A stretch of DNA of 12,085 nucleotides, taken from an uncultured Coriobacteriaceae bacterium (GTDB taxonomy: Bacteria; Actinomycetota; Coriobacteriia; Coriobacteriales; Eggerthellaceae). Positions within the stretch are counted from its first letter, which is position 1. The number at the start of each line of letters is the position of its first letter. Below the pieces are notes generated by a model that searched no databases, was not told the DNA's origin, and worked only from the letters and a program-made list of their open reading frames with translations. Shown here in pieces: positions 1 through 6,865 of the stretch. A program made the position numbers and the translations under genes. The stretch covers positions 1-12,085 of the forward strand of contig USAB01000052.1 of the NCBI GenBank assembly GCA_900552585.1. Direction: 5' to 3'.

Positions 1-164
1 CCCCCATCCGCTCCGTGCGCCTGCTCGCCGACTTCATGGCCGACGCCGTCATCGCCGGCACCGGCGCTGCCGTGACCGTCGAGGAGATGGAGGGTACGGA
101 GCCCGCTGAGGCTGCCGAGCCCGCAACGTCCGAGGCTGTTGCCGAGGCTGCCGCTGCCGAGTAG
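1..164 (+). CDS. rpsB: 30S ribosomal protein S2, C-terminal end (5' partial)
   Basis: This is the last 53 codons of a gene that enters from the left edge; the reading frame begins at base 3 and stops at TAG 162-164. The first residues visible, PIRSVRLLADFMADAVIAG, match the conserved last helix of bacterial S2 (family form: AIRAIRLLTSKIADAVLEG). S2 is a small-subunit head protein needed for mRNA binding. After the conserved helix comes a tail of about 35 residues made almost wholly of Ala, Glu, Pro and Thr, a common style of S2 extension in high-GC Gram-positives and probably disordered. The downstream neighbour is tsf, the classic S2/EF-Ts pair, which supports the call although only the end of the gene is visible. 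Confidence 0.93.
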   Translation, partial: PIRSVRLLADFMADAVIAGTGAAVTVEEMEGTEPAEAAEPATSEAVAEAAAAE

Positions 165-184
165 CGCGTACCCGAACGACAGGC

Positions 185-213
185 ATCGCATCTGCGATAC
201 GAATGTTCGCATC
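185..213 (+). other. Overlapping small inverted repeats in the rpsB-tsf spacer
   Basis: TGCGA at 193-197 is complementary to two flanking copies of TCGCA, at 186-190 and 207-211. The left pairing extends to ATCGCA/TGCGAT (185-190 with 193-198). The two pairings exclude each other. The element lies directly before the terminator-like hairpin at 214-247. The arms are short, so this may be chance. Confidence 0.3.
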
Positions 214-247
214 AGCGGCCCCGCCCCGAACGACGGGGCCGCTTTTT
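214..247 (+). terminator. Terminator-like hairpin between rpsB and tsf (possible attenuator)
   Basis: AGCGGCCCCG (214-223) pairs perfectly over 10 bp with CGGGGCCGCT (234-243) around a 10-base loop, and five T residues follow (243-247). This has the form of an intrinsic terminator. It stands 49 bases after the rpsB stop and 45 bases before the tsf start. I see no clear promoter in those 45 bases, so tsf is probably reached by read-through, with the hairpin lowering EF-Ts output relative to S2 or stabilising the rpsB 3' end. Confidence 0.75.
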
Positions 248-292
248 GATAAGGAGATGCCGCGCAAGCGGCCGAAAGTGAAAGGATCATCC

Positions 293-1165
293 ATGGCTGA
301 AATCAAGGCTGCTATGGTAAAGGAGCTCCGCGAGATGACCGGAGCTGGAATGATGGAATGCAAGAAGGCTCTGGTCAAGGCTGAAGGCGACATGGAAAAG
401 GCCGTTGACGTCCTGCGTACCGCGGGTCTGGCCGCCGTTGCGAAGAAGGCCGGCCGCGCCACGAATGAGGGCACTGCTCTGGCTGTCGTCAGCGCTGACG
501 GCAAGACCGGTGCCGTTGTCGAGCTGAACTGCGAGACGGACTTCGTCGGTATGAATGACAAGTTCAAGGCCTATGCTGAGAAGATCGCTCAGGCTGCCAT
601 CGCCAACAAGCCGGCTGATCTGGATGCCCTGAAGGCCTCCGAGATCGAGGGCGAGACCGTCGACGACATCATCACTGACGCTATCCATACGCTGGGTGAG
701 AACATCCAGTTGAGCCGCTTTGGCGTGAAGGAAGGCGACGCCCTGGCTGCGTACGTCCATATGGGCGGCAAGATCGGCGTTCTGGTTTCCTTCGACGTTG
801 CCGACGCCGCCGCTGCCGAGACCGACGAGTTCAAGACCTATGCCCGCGACGTTGCCATGCAGATTGCCGCTGCAGGCCCCATCGCTGTTTCCCGCGAAGA
901 GGTTCCCGCGGAGGTTGTGGAACATGAGATGGGTATCTACAAGGCACAGGCTGCCGAGTCTGGCAAGCCCGAGCAGATTCAGGAGAAGATTGCTACCGGC
1001 CGCATGAACAAGTTCTACAAGGAATTCGTTCTGACCGAGCAGGACTTCGTCAAGGATCCCGATAAGACCATTAACCAGTACACAGCCGAGGTTGCCAAGA
1101 AGCTGGGCACCACCATCACCATCAAGGCATTCGACCGCTTCGTGCTGGGCGAGTCCGAGGAGTAG
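293..1165 (+). CDS. tsf: Translation elongation factor Ts (EF-Ts)
   Basis: EF-Ts (290 residues) is the nucleotide-exchange factor that releases GDP from EF-Tu in the cytoplasm. Both family signatures are present: TGAGMMECKKAL at residues 16-27, in the N-terminal UBA-like domain that contacts EF-Tu, and ELNCETDFV at 77-85, at the start of the core. The length is typical. The ATG at 293 is chosen because AAAGGA (281-286) precedes it by six bases and the protein then begins MAEIKAAMVKELREMTG, the usual family start. An upstream in-frame ATG at 257 directly abuts AAGGAG, too close for a ribosome to use, and would add residues unlike EF-Ts. The gene follows rpsB as in most bacteria. A strong terminator at 1201-1231 cuts it off from pyrH, so the common rpsB-tsf-pyrH-frr run is split here. 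Confidence 0.97.
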   Translation: MAEIKAAMVKELREMTGAGMMECKKALVKAEGDMEKAVDVLRTAGLAAVAKKAGRATNEGTALAVVSADGKTGAVVELNCETDFVGMNDKFKAYAEKIAQAAIANKPADLDALKASEIEGETVDDIITDAIHTLGENIQLSRFGVKEGDALAAYVHMGGKIGVLVSFDVADAAAAETDEFKTYARDVAMQIAAAGPIAVSREEVPAEVVEHEMGIYKAQAAESGKPEQIQEKIATGRMNKFYKEFVLTEQDFVKDPDKTINQYTAEVAKKLGTTITIKAFDRFVLGESEE

Positions 1166-1200
1166 TTCCCGCGGTATTCTTGCAGATAGGCAGATAGATT

Positions 1201-1231
1201 GACGGGCCGCTTTTGCGGCCCGTCTTTTTTT
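1201..1231 (+). terminator. Intrinsic terminator of tsf
   Basis: GACGGGCCGC (1201-1210) and GCGGCCCGTC (1215-1224) form a perfect 10-bp stem closed by a TTTT loop, followed by seven T residues (1225-1231). It lies 35 bases past the tsf stop. The complementary strand lacks a T tract after the stem, so it should act only on rightward transcription. Confidence 0.93.
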
Positions 1232-1287
1232 CTGAGGATGACCCTCGGGGATCTCGTAGCGGTTGTTGCGACAAAGCTTCAAACGCA

Positions 1288-1317
1288 AGCAGCGCACGGC
1301 GGATACCGTGCGCTGCT
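1288..1317 (-). terminator. Hairpin downstream of acpP, probable terminator
   Basis: AGCAGCGCACGG (1288-1299) and CCGTGCGCTGCT (1306-1317) are a perfect 12-bp inverted repeat with a 6-base loop. Read on the minus strand it lies 42 bases past the acpP stop and is followed by TTGCGTTTG, a broken T-rich run. The stem is strong but the tail is poor, so termination may be partial. On the plus strand there is no T tract at all, so I assign it to acpP. Confidence 0.55.
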
Positions 1318-1359
1318 AATCCGTATGCCATTTCGCTGCGAGCCGGGCTGGTGAATGCG

Positions 1360-1578
1360 CTATAGGCTTTCGATATATTCCACGATATCGCCGACGGAAT
1401 TCAGGTTCTCGGGATATCCCAACTGGATATCGCAGCGTGCCTCCAAGTCGCAGATGAGCTCAACCAGGTCGAGTGAATCGATGGCAAGCGACTCGAGCGT
1501 GGAATCCAGGGTAACCGTTTCGGGATCTATCTCCAGATTATCCTGCAGAATGTCTTTGATGATTTGCAGCGTGTCCAT
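1360..1578 (-). CDS. acpP: Acyl carrier protein
   Basis: This 72-residue protein has the size and pattern of a free-standing acyl carrier protein. The core LAIDSLDLVEL (residues 31-41) contains the DSL motif, and Ser35 is the expected attachment site for 4'-phosphopantetheine; Asp and Glu dominate helix II, where partner enzymes dock. ACP carries growing fatty acyl chains in the cytoplasm. The start at 1578 is preferred because AGGA (1583-1586, minus strand) sits five bases upstream and the protein then opens MDTLQIIKDILQDNL like other ACPs; an in-frame ATG at 1620 would add 14 residues with no ACP similarity. The gene stands alone, convergent with tsf and divergent from the protease gene, with no fatty-acid synthesis genes nearby. 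It could be the main ACP or a secondary one for another carrier-dependent pathway; the sequence alone does not decide. Confidence 0.9.
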   Translation of the reverse strand: MDTLQIIKDILQDNLEIDPETVTLDSTLESLAIDSLDLVELICDLEARCDIQLGYPENLNSVGDIVEYIESL

Positions 1579-1619
1579 GGAAATCCTATCTGGCCTTCGG
1601 GTGTTGGAATAATTCGCCA

Positions 1620-1634
1620 CGGATGCGGCATCCG
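1620..1634. promoter_or_regulatory. 15-base palindrome upstream of acpP, operator-like
   Basis: CGGATGC-G-GCATCCG is a perfect inverted repeat of two 7-base arms around one central base. It sits 42 bases before the acpP start codon. Its length and symmetry suit a dimeric repressor, and if the TAGAAT at 1661-1666 is the -10 box the site would lie just past the transcription start. It could instead fold as a weak hairpin in the leader. No regulator can be named. Confidence 0.35.
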
Positions 1635-1660
1635 ATGCGCTGGCGGTATCCGTCCCGCGT

Positions 1661-1666
1661 ATTCTA
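1661..1666 (-). promoter_or_regulatory. Candidate -10 box for acpP
   Basis: Read on the minus strand this is TAGAAT, one mismatch from TATAAT, 82 bases upstream of the acpP start. No good -35 hexamer lies 16-18 bases further upstream, so this is a weak call based on the -10 alone. Confidence 0.28.
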
Positions 1667-1878
1667 CTTCAATTTCGCTCCGTCCGGGGAAGGCGGTGCT
1701 GCTCAGAATGTATTTTGTCCGCATCCCCTTGGGGTCTCTGTGCGCAAAGCGTTGAGTTTCTGCGTAATACCTTGGCAATTCGTGGCTCCACTGCGCCGAC
1801 GCTGCAATCATTCTGCTACGGTCTATGCATCTATCCGTTGGGCGGATGCCCGAAAACGAAAGGGAAGGAGCAGCGTAT

Positions 1879-3315
1879 ATGGCGCTCGATAATGAGAATG
1901 ATCCTTCCAGCAAGGTGCCCCATACGGGCAGCACGGAACCCTTGGAAACTGGGGCTGCAGATCAGACGGCATCATGGGGAGATGCGACGAAATCGTCCTC
2001 TGCAAGAACCGGGGAGATGCCTCCAGTTTCGAATAGTCCTGTACCTCCTAATGGGGCTCCTGCAGAAAGCGGCAATTCAAAGTTCTTTCGGGGCCGCAAG
2101 GCGCGTGCCGGAAGCAAGGGAAGCGCTGGGAAACGAACGGGATTGCGTGCGTTCGTAGGCGGATTGGCGGGCGCAGCGGTTGCTTGCCTGCTGGTGCTGG
2201 GCGTTACCGGCAATCTGGGAAATGGAGGCGTTGCGGCCAGCACGGTGGAGCTGGGAAGCGGTACGAACACTACCATCAACGTGCAGGGCGAGGACGACAC
2301 GCTTGCCGAAACAGTGGCGCAGAAGGACATCTCGTCTGTTGTCTGCATCTACGTGTATACGAAGCAGAACAGCATCTCCGGTTTCTTCGGCGGTGTATCG
2401 GACGGCTCTGATTCCGCTGAGACGGAAAGCAGCCTGGGCAGCGGCGTCATCCTTTCCAAGGATGGCTACATCCTGACGAACTACCATGTCATCGAGGGCG
2501 CGTCCAGCTTGAAGGTCTCCGTCAACGGCAGCATGCTGGATGCGAAGGTCGTCGGAACGGATGAAAGCAGCGATCTTGCCGTAATCAAGGTGAATGCCAC
2601 AGGCCTGACTCCCATCGAAATCGGCAGCTCTTCCGATTTGAAGGTAGGCGAATGGGTCATGGCCATCGGGTCGCCGTACGGCATGGAGCAGTCCGTTTCC
2701 ACGGGCATCGTCTCTGCCACCAGCCGTTCGTCTGCGTCGCTGCAGGCCAGCGACAGCAGCGCGGTCTACACGAATATGATTCAGACGGATGCGGCCATCA
2801 ACCCTGGTAATTCGGGTGGTGCATTGGTGGACTCCGACGGCAAGCTAATCGGCATCAATACGATGATCGCCAGCAACAGCGATTCGAATTCCGGCGTTGG
2901 TTTCGCCATCCCGGTCGACTACGCCATCGATATTGCGAAGCAGCTTATGAAGGGCGAAACCCCCTCGCATGCGCAGCTGGGCGTTTCCGTGGCGACGGTT
3001 ACTTCCGCTAATGCGAAGCAGTACGGCTTGAGTGTCGATTCCGGCGCATATGTCAACTCCGTCAGCTCCGGCAGCGGTGCAGATAGCGCGGGCATCAAAG
3101 TCGGCGACATCATCACGAAGATCGGGGATACCTCCATCACGTCGGCGACGGATGTCGTGGTTGCCGTTCGCTCTCACAGCGTGGGCGATTCCGTGTCGGT
3201 CGAAGTCAGCCGCAACGGCGAGACGAAGACCTTCAACGTCACGTTGGGCGAAGATACGGATAGCGGCGGGAACTCGAATTCGGGCGGCTCAGATTCAGGT
3301 TCTTCGAACAATTAA
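1879..3315 (+). CDS. htrA: Membrane-anchored HtrA/DegP-family serine protease with one PDZ domain
   Basis: A 478-residue S1C serine protease that probably degrades or cleaves misfolded proteins on the outer face of the membrane. Residues 1-90 are polar, rich in Ser, Pro and Gly, and likely cytoplasmic and disordered. A single membrane segment spans about 91-111. The protease domain runs from about 145 to 355 with the full catalytic triad: His203 in TNYHVIEGA, Asp232 in SSDLAVIKV and Ser312 in NPGNSGGAL. One PDZ domain follows (about 365-457), and then a Ser/Gly/Asn tail of 20 residues. The ATG at 1879 is chosen because AAGGAG (1865-1870) lies eight bases upstream; in-frame ATGs at 1825 and 1846 lack such a site. 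The gene has its own terminator and so is probably a single-gene unit. One PDZ plus a membrane anchor resembles DegS or actinobacterial HtrA/PepD more than two-PDZ DegP. Confidence 0.94.
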   Translation: MALDNENDPSSKVPHTGSTEPLETGAADQTASWGDATKSSSARTGEMPPVSNSPVPPNGAPAESGNSKFFRGRKARAGSKGSAGKRTGLRAFVGGLAGAAVACLLVLGVTGNLGNGGVAASTVELGSGTNTTINVQGEDDTLAETVAQKDISSVVCIYVYTKQNSISGFFGGVSDGSDSAETESSLGSGVILSKDGYILTNYHVIEGASSLKVSVNGSMLDAKVVGTDESSDLAVIKVNATGLTPIEIGSSSDLKVGEWVMAIGSPYGMEQSVSTGIVSATSRSSASLQASDSSAVYTNMIQTDAAINPGNSGGALVDSDGKLIGINTMIASNSDSNSGVGFAIPVDYAIDIAKQLMKGETPSHAQLGVSVATVTSANAKQYGLSVDSGAYVNSVSSGSGADSAGIKVGDIITKIGDTSITSATDVVVAVRSHSVGDSVSVEVSRNGETKTFNVTLGEDTDSGGNSNSGGSDSGSSNN

Positions 3316-3342
3316 CGGCTGAAGCGCTGCGGGCATTTCGAG

Positions 3343-3373
3343 ATGGCGGGGACGCGTGTCCTCGCCATTTTTT
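3343..3373 (+). terminator. Intrinsic terminator of the htrA-family gene
   Basis: ATGGCGGGGA (3343-3352) pairs with TCCTCGCCAT (3359-3368), ten pairs with one G-T wobble, around a 6-base loop, followed by a run of T ending at 3373. It starts 28 bases after the protease stop codon. Confidence 0.88.
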
Positions 3374-3423
3374 GTGTCAGGGAGATATAGCCGAGATCAG
3401 TGCAATGTCCCAGGTCGAGTATC

Positions 3424-3507
3424 ATGGCAGTGTGGCTGGGCATCTTCGGCGTGGAAACCCGCGGCCGTACCCCTGAGGAGATTACGAAGGGCCTGCTGGA
3501 CGATTAA
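3424..3507 (+). pseudogene. Remnant of an MFS transporter C-terminus (or a 27-residue small ORF)
   Basis: The frame from ATG 3424 to TAA 3505-3507 gives 27 residues: a hydrophobic stretch MAVWLGIF followed by GVETRGRTPEEITKGLLDD. That ending resembles the close of sugar-porter-type major facilitator transporters, where the last membrane helix runs into a PETKGRSLEEI-like sequence. The frame stays open only back to 3391, after a TAG at 3388-3390, and nothing before it looks like a transporter. There is no good ribosome binding site before the ATG. I infer the 3' stub of a deleted transporter gene whose terminator (3553-3586) also survives. A genuine small membrane peptide is possible but less likely. 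The resemblance is from memory of the family, not from a search. Confidence 0.4.
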
Positions 3508-3552
3508 GGTTACGTACCGTGTTTTCCACTCTGAGCTTTCAATGAAAGTAGG

Positions 3553-3586
3553 CGAAAAGGGCTTCGCTTCGGCGGGCCCCTTTTCG
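3553..3586 (+). terminator. Terminator-like hairpin between the remnant and pyrH
   Basis: CGAAAAGGG (3553-3561) and CCCTTTTCG (3578-3586) form a perfect 9-bp stem around a 16-base GC-rich loop. The A run in the left arm and T run in the right arm suit an intrinsic terminator, though the T run is inside the stem and only four long. It starts 45 bases after the stop of the transporter-like stub and ends 45 bases before pyrH. It may be the stub's old terminator, or it may act as a leader element for pyrH. Confidence 0.6.
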
Positions 3587-3631
3587 TATTCGGGTAAGAT
3601 GGCGTACAGAGTAGAAAGGTAGGGAAAGAGC

Positions 3632-4348
3632 ATGGCGCAAGATTACAAATATCATCGTGTTCTGCTGAAACTGTCCGGCGAGGCCTTGATGGGGGATACC
3701 GGCTACGGCATCGATCCCAAGGTCGTAGAAGAGCTTGCCGGCGAAATCAAGCGTATTCACGACGACGGAATTCAGCTTGCGGTCACCGTGGGCGGCGGCA
3801 ATATCTTCCGAGGCGTGGCGGGTTCTGCAGAGGGCATGGACCGCAGCCAGGCGGACTATATCGGCATGCTTGCCACCTGCATGAACGCCCTTGCATTGCA
3901 GGATGCCTTCGAACGGTCTGGAATTCCCACGCGTGTGCTGTCTGCTATCGAGATGCGCCAGGTCGCCGAAACCTATATTCGTCGCCGCGCCATCCGCCAT
4001 CTGGAGAAGGGCCGCGTGGTCATCTTTGCCGCCGGCACGGGCAATCCCTATTTCACCACGGACACCACGGCAGCGTTGCGCGCATGCGAAATCGGTGCAG
4101 AATGCCTGATGAAGGCTACGAAGGTCGATGGCATCTACGACAGCGACCCCGTCACCAACCCGGATGCGAAGCGTTTCGAAGAGATCACGTATCTGGAGGT
4201 GTTGGCGAAGGAACTGCACGTCATGGACTCCACGGCCACGTCGCTGTGCATGGACAACAAGCTGCCCATGCTGGTCTTCGACATTACGGAGCCGGGGAAC
4301 ATCTCCCGCGTGCTGAAGGGCGAGAAAGTGGGAACCACGGTTCACTGA
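3632..4348 (+). CDS. pyrH: UMP kinase (uridylate kinase)
   Basis: Phosphorylates UMP to UDP with ATP, the step that feeds all UTP and CTP synthesis and UDP-sugars for the cell wall; it works in the cytoplasm, usually as a hexamer. The 238-residue length is standard for this amino-acid-kinase-fold family. Visible motifs are KLSGEAL near the N-terminus (residues 13-19, phosphate binding), GGGNIFRG (54-61), ADYIGMLAT (74-82, UMP pocket), GTGNPYFTTDT (135-145) and MDSTA (198-202). The ATG at 3632 follows an AGGGAAAGAG ribosome binding site (3621-3630). The gene is normally joined to rpsB-tsf; here about 2.4 kb with acpP, a protease gene and a gene scar lies between. Its promoter must lie after the hairpin ending at 3586 or rely on read-through; TAAGAT at 3595-3600 is a weak -10 candidate. 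Confidence 0.97.
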   Translation: MAQDYKYHRVLLKLSGEALMGDTGYGIDPKVVEELAGEIKRIHDDGIQLAVTVGGGNIFRGVAGSAEGMDRSQADYIGMLATCMNALALQDAFERSGIPTRVLSAIEMRQVAETYIRRRAIRHLEKGRVVIFAAGTGNPYFTTDTTAALRACEIGAECLMKATKVDGIYDSDPVTNPDAKRFEEITYLEVLAKELHVMDSTATSLCMDNKLPMLVFDITEPGNISRVLKGEKVGTTVH

Positions 4349-4472
4349 TCCGCTCTATAAGGGCTCGTATGTGCTTGTGGGCTGCGGAAACTTGTACCGC
4401 CATCTGCGGCTGTGGTACCTTGGAATATAGCGATAAACCGCCGGTAACCAGAGTTTTCAAGAAAGGACGATC

Positions 4473-5030
4473 ATGGTCGACGACATCATGCTCGAAACCG
4501 AAGAGGGAATGGAAAAGGCCATTAAGTCGCTGGAGACGGCGTTTTCATCCGTCCGTACGGGCCGTGCGAATGCGATGATCCTGGAAAAGGTGAAGGTAGA
4601 GTACTACGGCGTCCCCACACCCGTGACGCAGATGGCTGCCGTGAAGACGCCCGACGCGCACATGCTGGTCATCGAGCCCTGGGATAAGGGCACGCTGGGC
4701 GCCATCGAGCACGCCATCATGGAAAGCAACTTGGGCGTGACCCCGAATAACGATGGCACCTGCATTCGTCTGCCGTTCCCGTCGCTGACGGAGGAACGCC
4801 GCAAGGAGCTGGTGAAGCAATGCCGCAAATATGCCGAAGAGGCGCGCGTTGCCGTTCGTAACTCTCGCCGCGAGGGCAACTCCCAGGTGGAGAAGGAGAA
4901 GAAGGCCGGCGACATCTCAGAAGACGATCAGCGCCGTGCCGAGGAATCTATCCAGAAGCTCACGGATCGTTACGTGAAGAAGGTCGATACCGTCCTGCAG
5001 AAGAAGGAAGAGGAGCTGATGGCTATCTAG
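4473..5030 (+). CDS. frr: Ribosome recycling factor
   Basis: With EF-G, this protein splits the post-termination ribosome so that its subunits can be reused. The 185 residues are the family norm. It shows the typical long three-helix-bundle domain I at both ends (charged Lys/Glu-rich helices from about 106 to 183) and the conserved RTGRANAMIL at residues 28-37. YYGVPTPVTQMA at 44-55 begins the small domain II, and AVRNSRREGN (127-136) carries the conserved arginines that touch 23S rRNA. The ATG at 4473 follows AAAGGA (4462-4467). A 124-base gap separates it from pyrH. This gap contains small competing inverted repeats around 4394-4418 (GTAC ends, CCGC/GCGG inside) but no clear promoter or terminator, so co-transcription with pyrH is likely. 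Confidence 0.97.
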   Translation: MVDDIMLETEEGMEKAIKSLETAFSSVRTGRANAMILEKVKVEYYGVPTPVTQMAAVKTPDAHMLVIEPWDKGTLGAIEHAIMESNLGVTPNNDGTCIRLPFPSLTEERRKELVKQCRKYAEEARVAVRNSRREGNSQVEKEKKAGDISEDDQRRAEESIQKLTDRYVKKVDTVLQKKEEELMAI

Positions 5031-5156
5031 GTGGCCTATTCTTCTTGCTACTGCACTCCGTAAGTGGCAGCGTACGGTATGAGCGCGCATGACACGTGCG
5101 CTTCACCCAGTGCGGCAACTGCGCGAACGCAACATGGAAAGGTACCCTATACGCGT

Positions 5157-5936
5157 ATGCTGAAACCCTTGGACTACATATTCCCGAACCCGCCAGCCGA
5201 CCTGGATCCCCGGGCGCTGGACCCCGACCGCGTGCCGCAGCATGTGGCCGTGATCATGGACGGCAATGGGCGCTGGGCCAAGAAGCGTGCGCTGAACAGG
5301 CTGAAGGGGCACAAGGCTGGCATCGAGGCCGTGCGCGAGACCATCCGCTGCGCGAATGATGTGGGTGTTCGCTACCTGACCATCTATTCGTTCTCTACGG
5401 AGAACTGGAAGCGCTCGCAGGAAGAAGTCGACGGCCTCATGCACCTGTTCGCGAAGACTATGCTGGCCGAAGTGGACGGCTTGGACGAAGAGAACGTGCG
5501 CGTCCGCACCATCGGCGACCTTTCTCGCCTGCCGCAGGAGACGCGTGATGCCTTCGACGAGGCATGGCAGCAGACCAGGGGAAACACCGGCATGACGTTG
5601 CTGGTGGCGGTGAATTACGGCTCGCGTGAGGAGATTCTGCGCTCTGTGCAACGCTGCATGGACGAGGCCGCTGCGCAGGCGACGGCCGGATCCGCGCCGC
5701 TCCAGGCGACGGAGGAACTGTTCGAGCAGGGCCTTTATACCACGGGCGTGCCTGACCCCGACCTGGTCATTCGCACGAGCGGCGAGCTGCGCCTGTCGAA
5801 TTTCCTGCTGTGGCAGGTTGCGTACGCGGAATTCTACGTGACGGACGTGCTCTGGCCGGACTTCAACCGCTATGATCTGCTGCGTGCCCTGCTGGATTAT
5901 CAGGGGCGTGACCGTCGGTTCGGAGGCGCGGAGTGA
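5157..5936 (+). CDS. uppS: Isoprenyl transferase (undecaprenyl diphosphate synthase type)
   Basis: A cis-prenyltransferase that adds isopentenyl units to a shorter prenyl diphosphate to make the long carrier lipid used for peptidoglycan and other glycans. The product chain length cannot be read from sequence with certainty. Family motifs are clear: HVAVIMDGNGRWA (29-41) with the catalytic Asp35, GHKAG (51-55), SFSTENWKR (78-86), and RTSGELRLSNFLLWQ (206-220) followed by the metal-site Glu225. The start is uncertain: ATG 5157 gives 259 residues, close to the family norm, with GGAAAGG 14 bases upstream, which is rather far. In-frame GTG 5064 and ATG 5079 would add 31 or 26 low-complexity residues and have no better binding site. 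The stop overlaps the cdsA start by four bases. Its substrate comes from the MEP pathway, represented here by dxr and ispG. Confidence 0.94.
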   Translation: MLKPLDYIFPNPPADLDPRALDPDRVPQHVAVIMDGNGRWAKKRALNRLKGHKAGIEAVRETIRCANDVGVRYLTIYSFSTENWKRSQEEVDGLMHLFAKTMLAEVDGLDEENVRVRTIGDLSRLPQETRDAFDEAWQQTRGNTGMTLLVAVNYGSREEILRSVQRCMDEAAAQATAGSAPLQATEELFEQGLYTTGVPDPDLVIRTSGELRLSNFLLWQVAYAEFYVTDVLWPDFNRYDLLRALLDYQGRDRRFGGAE

Positions 5937-6865
5937 GTGCGTCCGAGCGCGACCGCCGCACAGAGCCGAAGCCAATGGACGAGCGCTTCGGCACGAAGGC
6001 GAAGAACAAGGCGTATGAGAAGACGCCGGAGCGCTTCAAGAACGCAAGTCCGCTGCAGGTGCGTCTGCGCACCGGTGCCGTGTACATTACGCTCACGGCC
6101 GGCTGTATCCTGATCAACGACATCGTGGCCGCCGGCATGCTGGCTTTGACGGCCGCTATCTGCGCTGGCGAGTTCTATTTCATGCAGCGTGAAGATGCGA
6201 AGCTGCCGAACGAGTGGCTGGGCATCATCGGCGCGGCGTGCTACCCGTTCTCGTTGCTGTGGTTCGGCTTACCCGGCGTGATGGTGGTAACCGTCGCGTT
6301 GCTGCTGGCGCTGCTGGTCTGGTACACGTACTTCATGCGATCGCGCATCGCCGACGTGTCCATCAGCTTCTTCGGTGCTGCGTATACGGGACTGATGATC
6401 TCCGGCATCCTGGTCATTCGCCAGGCGTTGCCGGAACCGTGGGGCGGCGTTCTGTGCCTGCTGCTGTTCTTCAGCATCTGGTTCAACGACGGTCTGGCAT
6501 ACCTGGTGGGCAGCAAGTTCGGCAAGCATAAGCTGGCGCCCCGTACCAGCCCGAAGAAAAGCTGGGAGGGGTTCTTCGGCGGCCTGTTCGCCTCGGCCGT
6601 ACTCTGGGTTGCCATGAGCTTTGTGCCCGGCGTGAACATGCCCATTCCCGAGGCGATTGTGTTCGGCGTGTTCTGCGGTGCCTGCGGCGTGTTGGGCGAC
6701 CTGGTGGAAAGCCGCATCAAGCGGAATGCGGGAGTGAAGGATTCGGGTACCATCATGCCTGGTCACGGTGGTCTGTTGGACCGTTGCGACTCGCTGTTCG
6801 TCTGCGCGGTGGTAGCCTGCATCCTGTTGATTTTGGGAGGATGCATCCCCAATGTCTATTTCTGA
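5933..6865 (+). CDS. cdsA: Phosphatidate cytidylyltransferase (CDP-diacylglycerol synthase)
   Basis: An integral membrane enzyme that joins phosphatidic acid and CTP to give CDP-diacylglycerol, the branch-point precursor of the phospholipids. Of 310 residues, the first 45 are charged and cytoplasmic. Hydrophobic helices follow at roughly 47-80, 95-133, 145-163, 172-192, 213-231, 241-257 and 287-304. The CdsA signature is complete near the C-terminus: SRIKRNAGVKDSG (260-272) and then PGHGGLLDRCD (276-286), with the metal-binding aspartates; Cys285 stands where a larger hydrophobic residue such as Phe or Leu is more usual. The GTG start at 5933 shares GTGA with the uppS stop and has GGAGG (5922-5926) six bases upstream, so the two are probably translationally coupled. 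The end overlaps the dxr start by 14 bases. Confidence 0.95.
   Translation: MSASERDRRTEPKPMDERFGTKAKNKAYEKTPERFKNASPLQVRLRTGAVYITLTAGCILINDIVAAGMLALTAAICAGEFYFMQREDAKLPNEWLGIIGAACYPFSLLWFGLPGVMVVTVALLLALLVWYTYFMRSRIADVSISFFGAAYTGLMISGILVIRQALPEPWGGVLCLLLFFSIWFNDGLAYLVGSKFGKHKLAPRTSPKKSWEGFFGGLFASAVLWVAMSFVPGVNMPIPEAIVFGVFCGACGVLGDLVESRIKRNAGVKDSGTIMPGHGGLLDRCDSLFVCAVVACILLILGGCIPNVYF

Larger units (their letters stand above)
1579..1878. other. Divergent acpP/htrA intergenic region
   Basis: This 300-base spacer separates the acpP start from the htrA start and must hold both promoters. It is less GC-rich than the flanking genes in places. On the acpP side I see a perfect palindrome (1620-1634) and a TAGAAT hexamer (1661-1666, minus strand). 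On the htrA side the only clear signal is the ribosome binding site AAGGAG (1865-1870); I found no convincing -35/-10 pair. The reading frames that cross this region show no protein-like composition and no plausible starts. Confidence 0.6.

Noticed and set aside
257..292. Alternative tsf start at ATG 257
   Set aside because: AAGGAG ends at the base before this ATG, leaving no spacing, and the added residues are unlike EF-Ts; ATG 293 has a well-placed site.
287..1297. A 336-codon open frame on the minus strand opposite tsf
   Set aside because: It is the mirror of EF-Ts codons, crosses the tsf terminator, and shows no recognisable family.
3356..3622. An 88-codon plus-strand frame between htrA and pyrH
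   Set aside because: It runs through both hairpins, lacks a ribosome binding site and has no protein-like pattern. The shorter frame at 3424-3507 explains the region better.
4391..4430. GTGGTACC in the pyrH-frr spacer, reminiscent of a T-box core
   Set aside because: There is no Stem I or full T-box consensus, no terminator/antiterminator pair, and frr is not a T-box-regulated type of gene.
5064..5156. Longer uppS starting at GTG 5064 or ATG 5079
   Set aside because: Neither has a convincing ribosome binding site, and the extra residues are low-complexity. A small hairpin at 5082-5102 also suggests untranslated spacer, though the choice is not certain.
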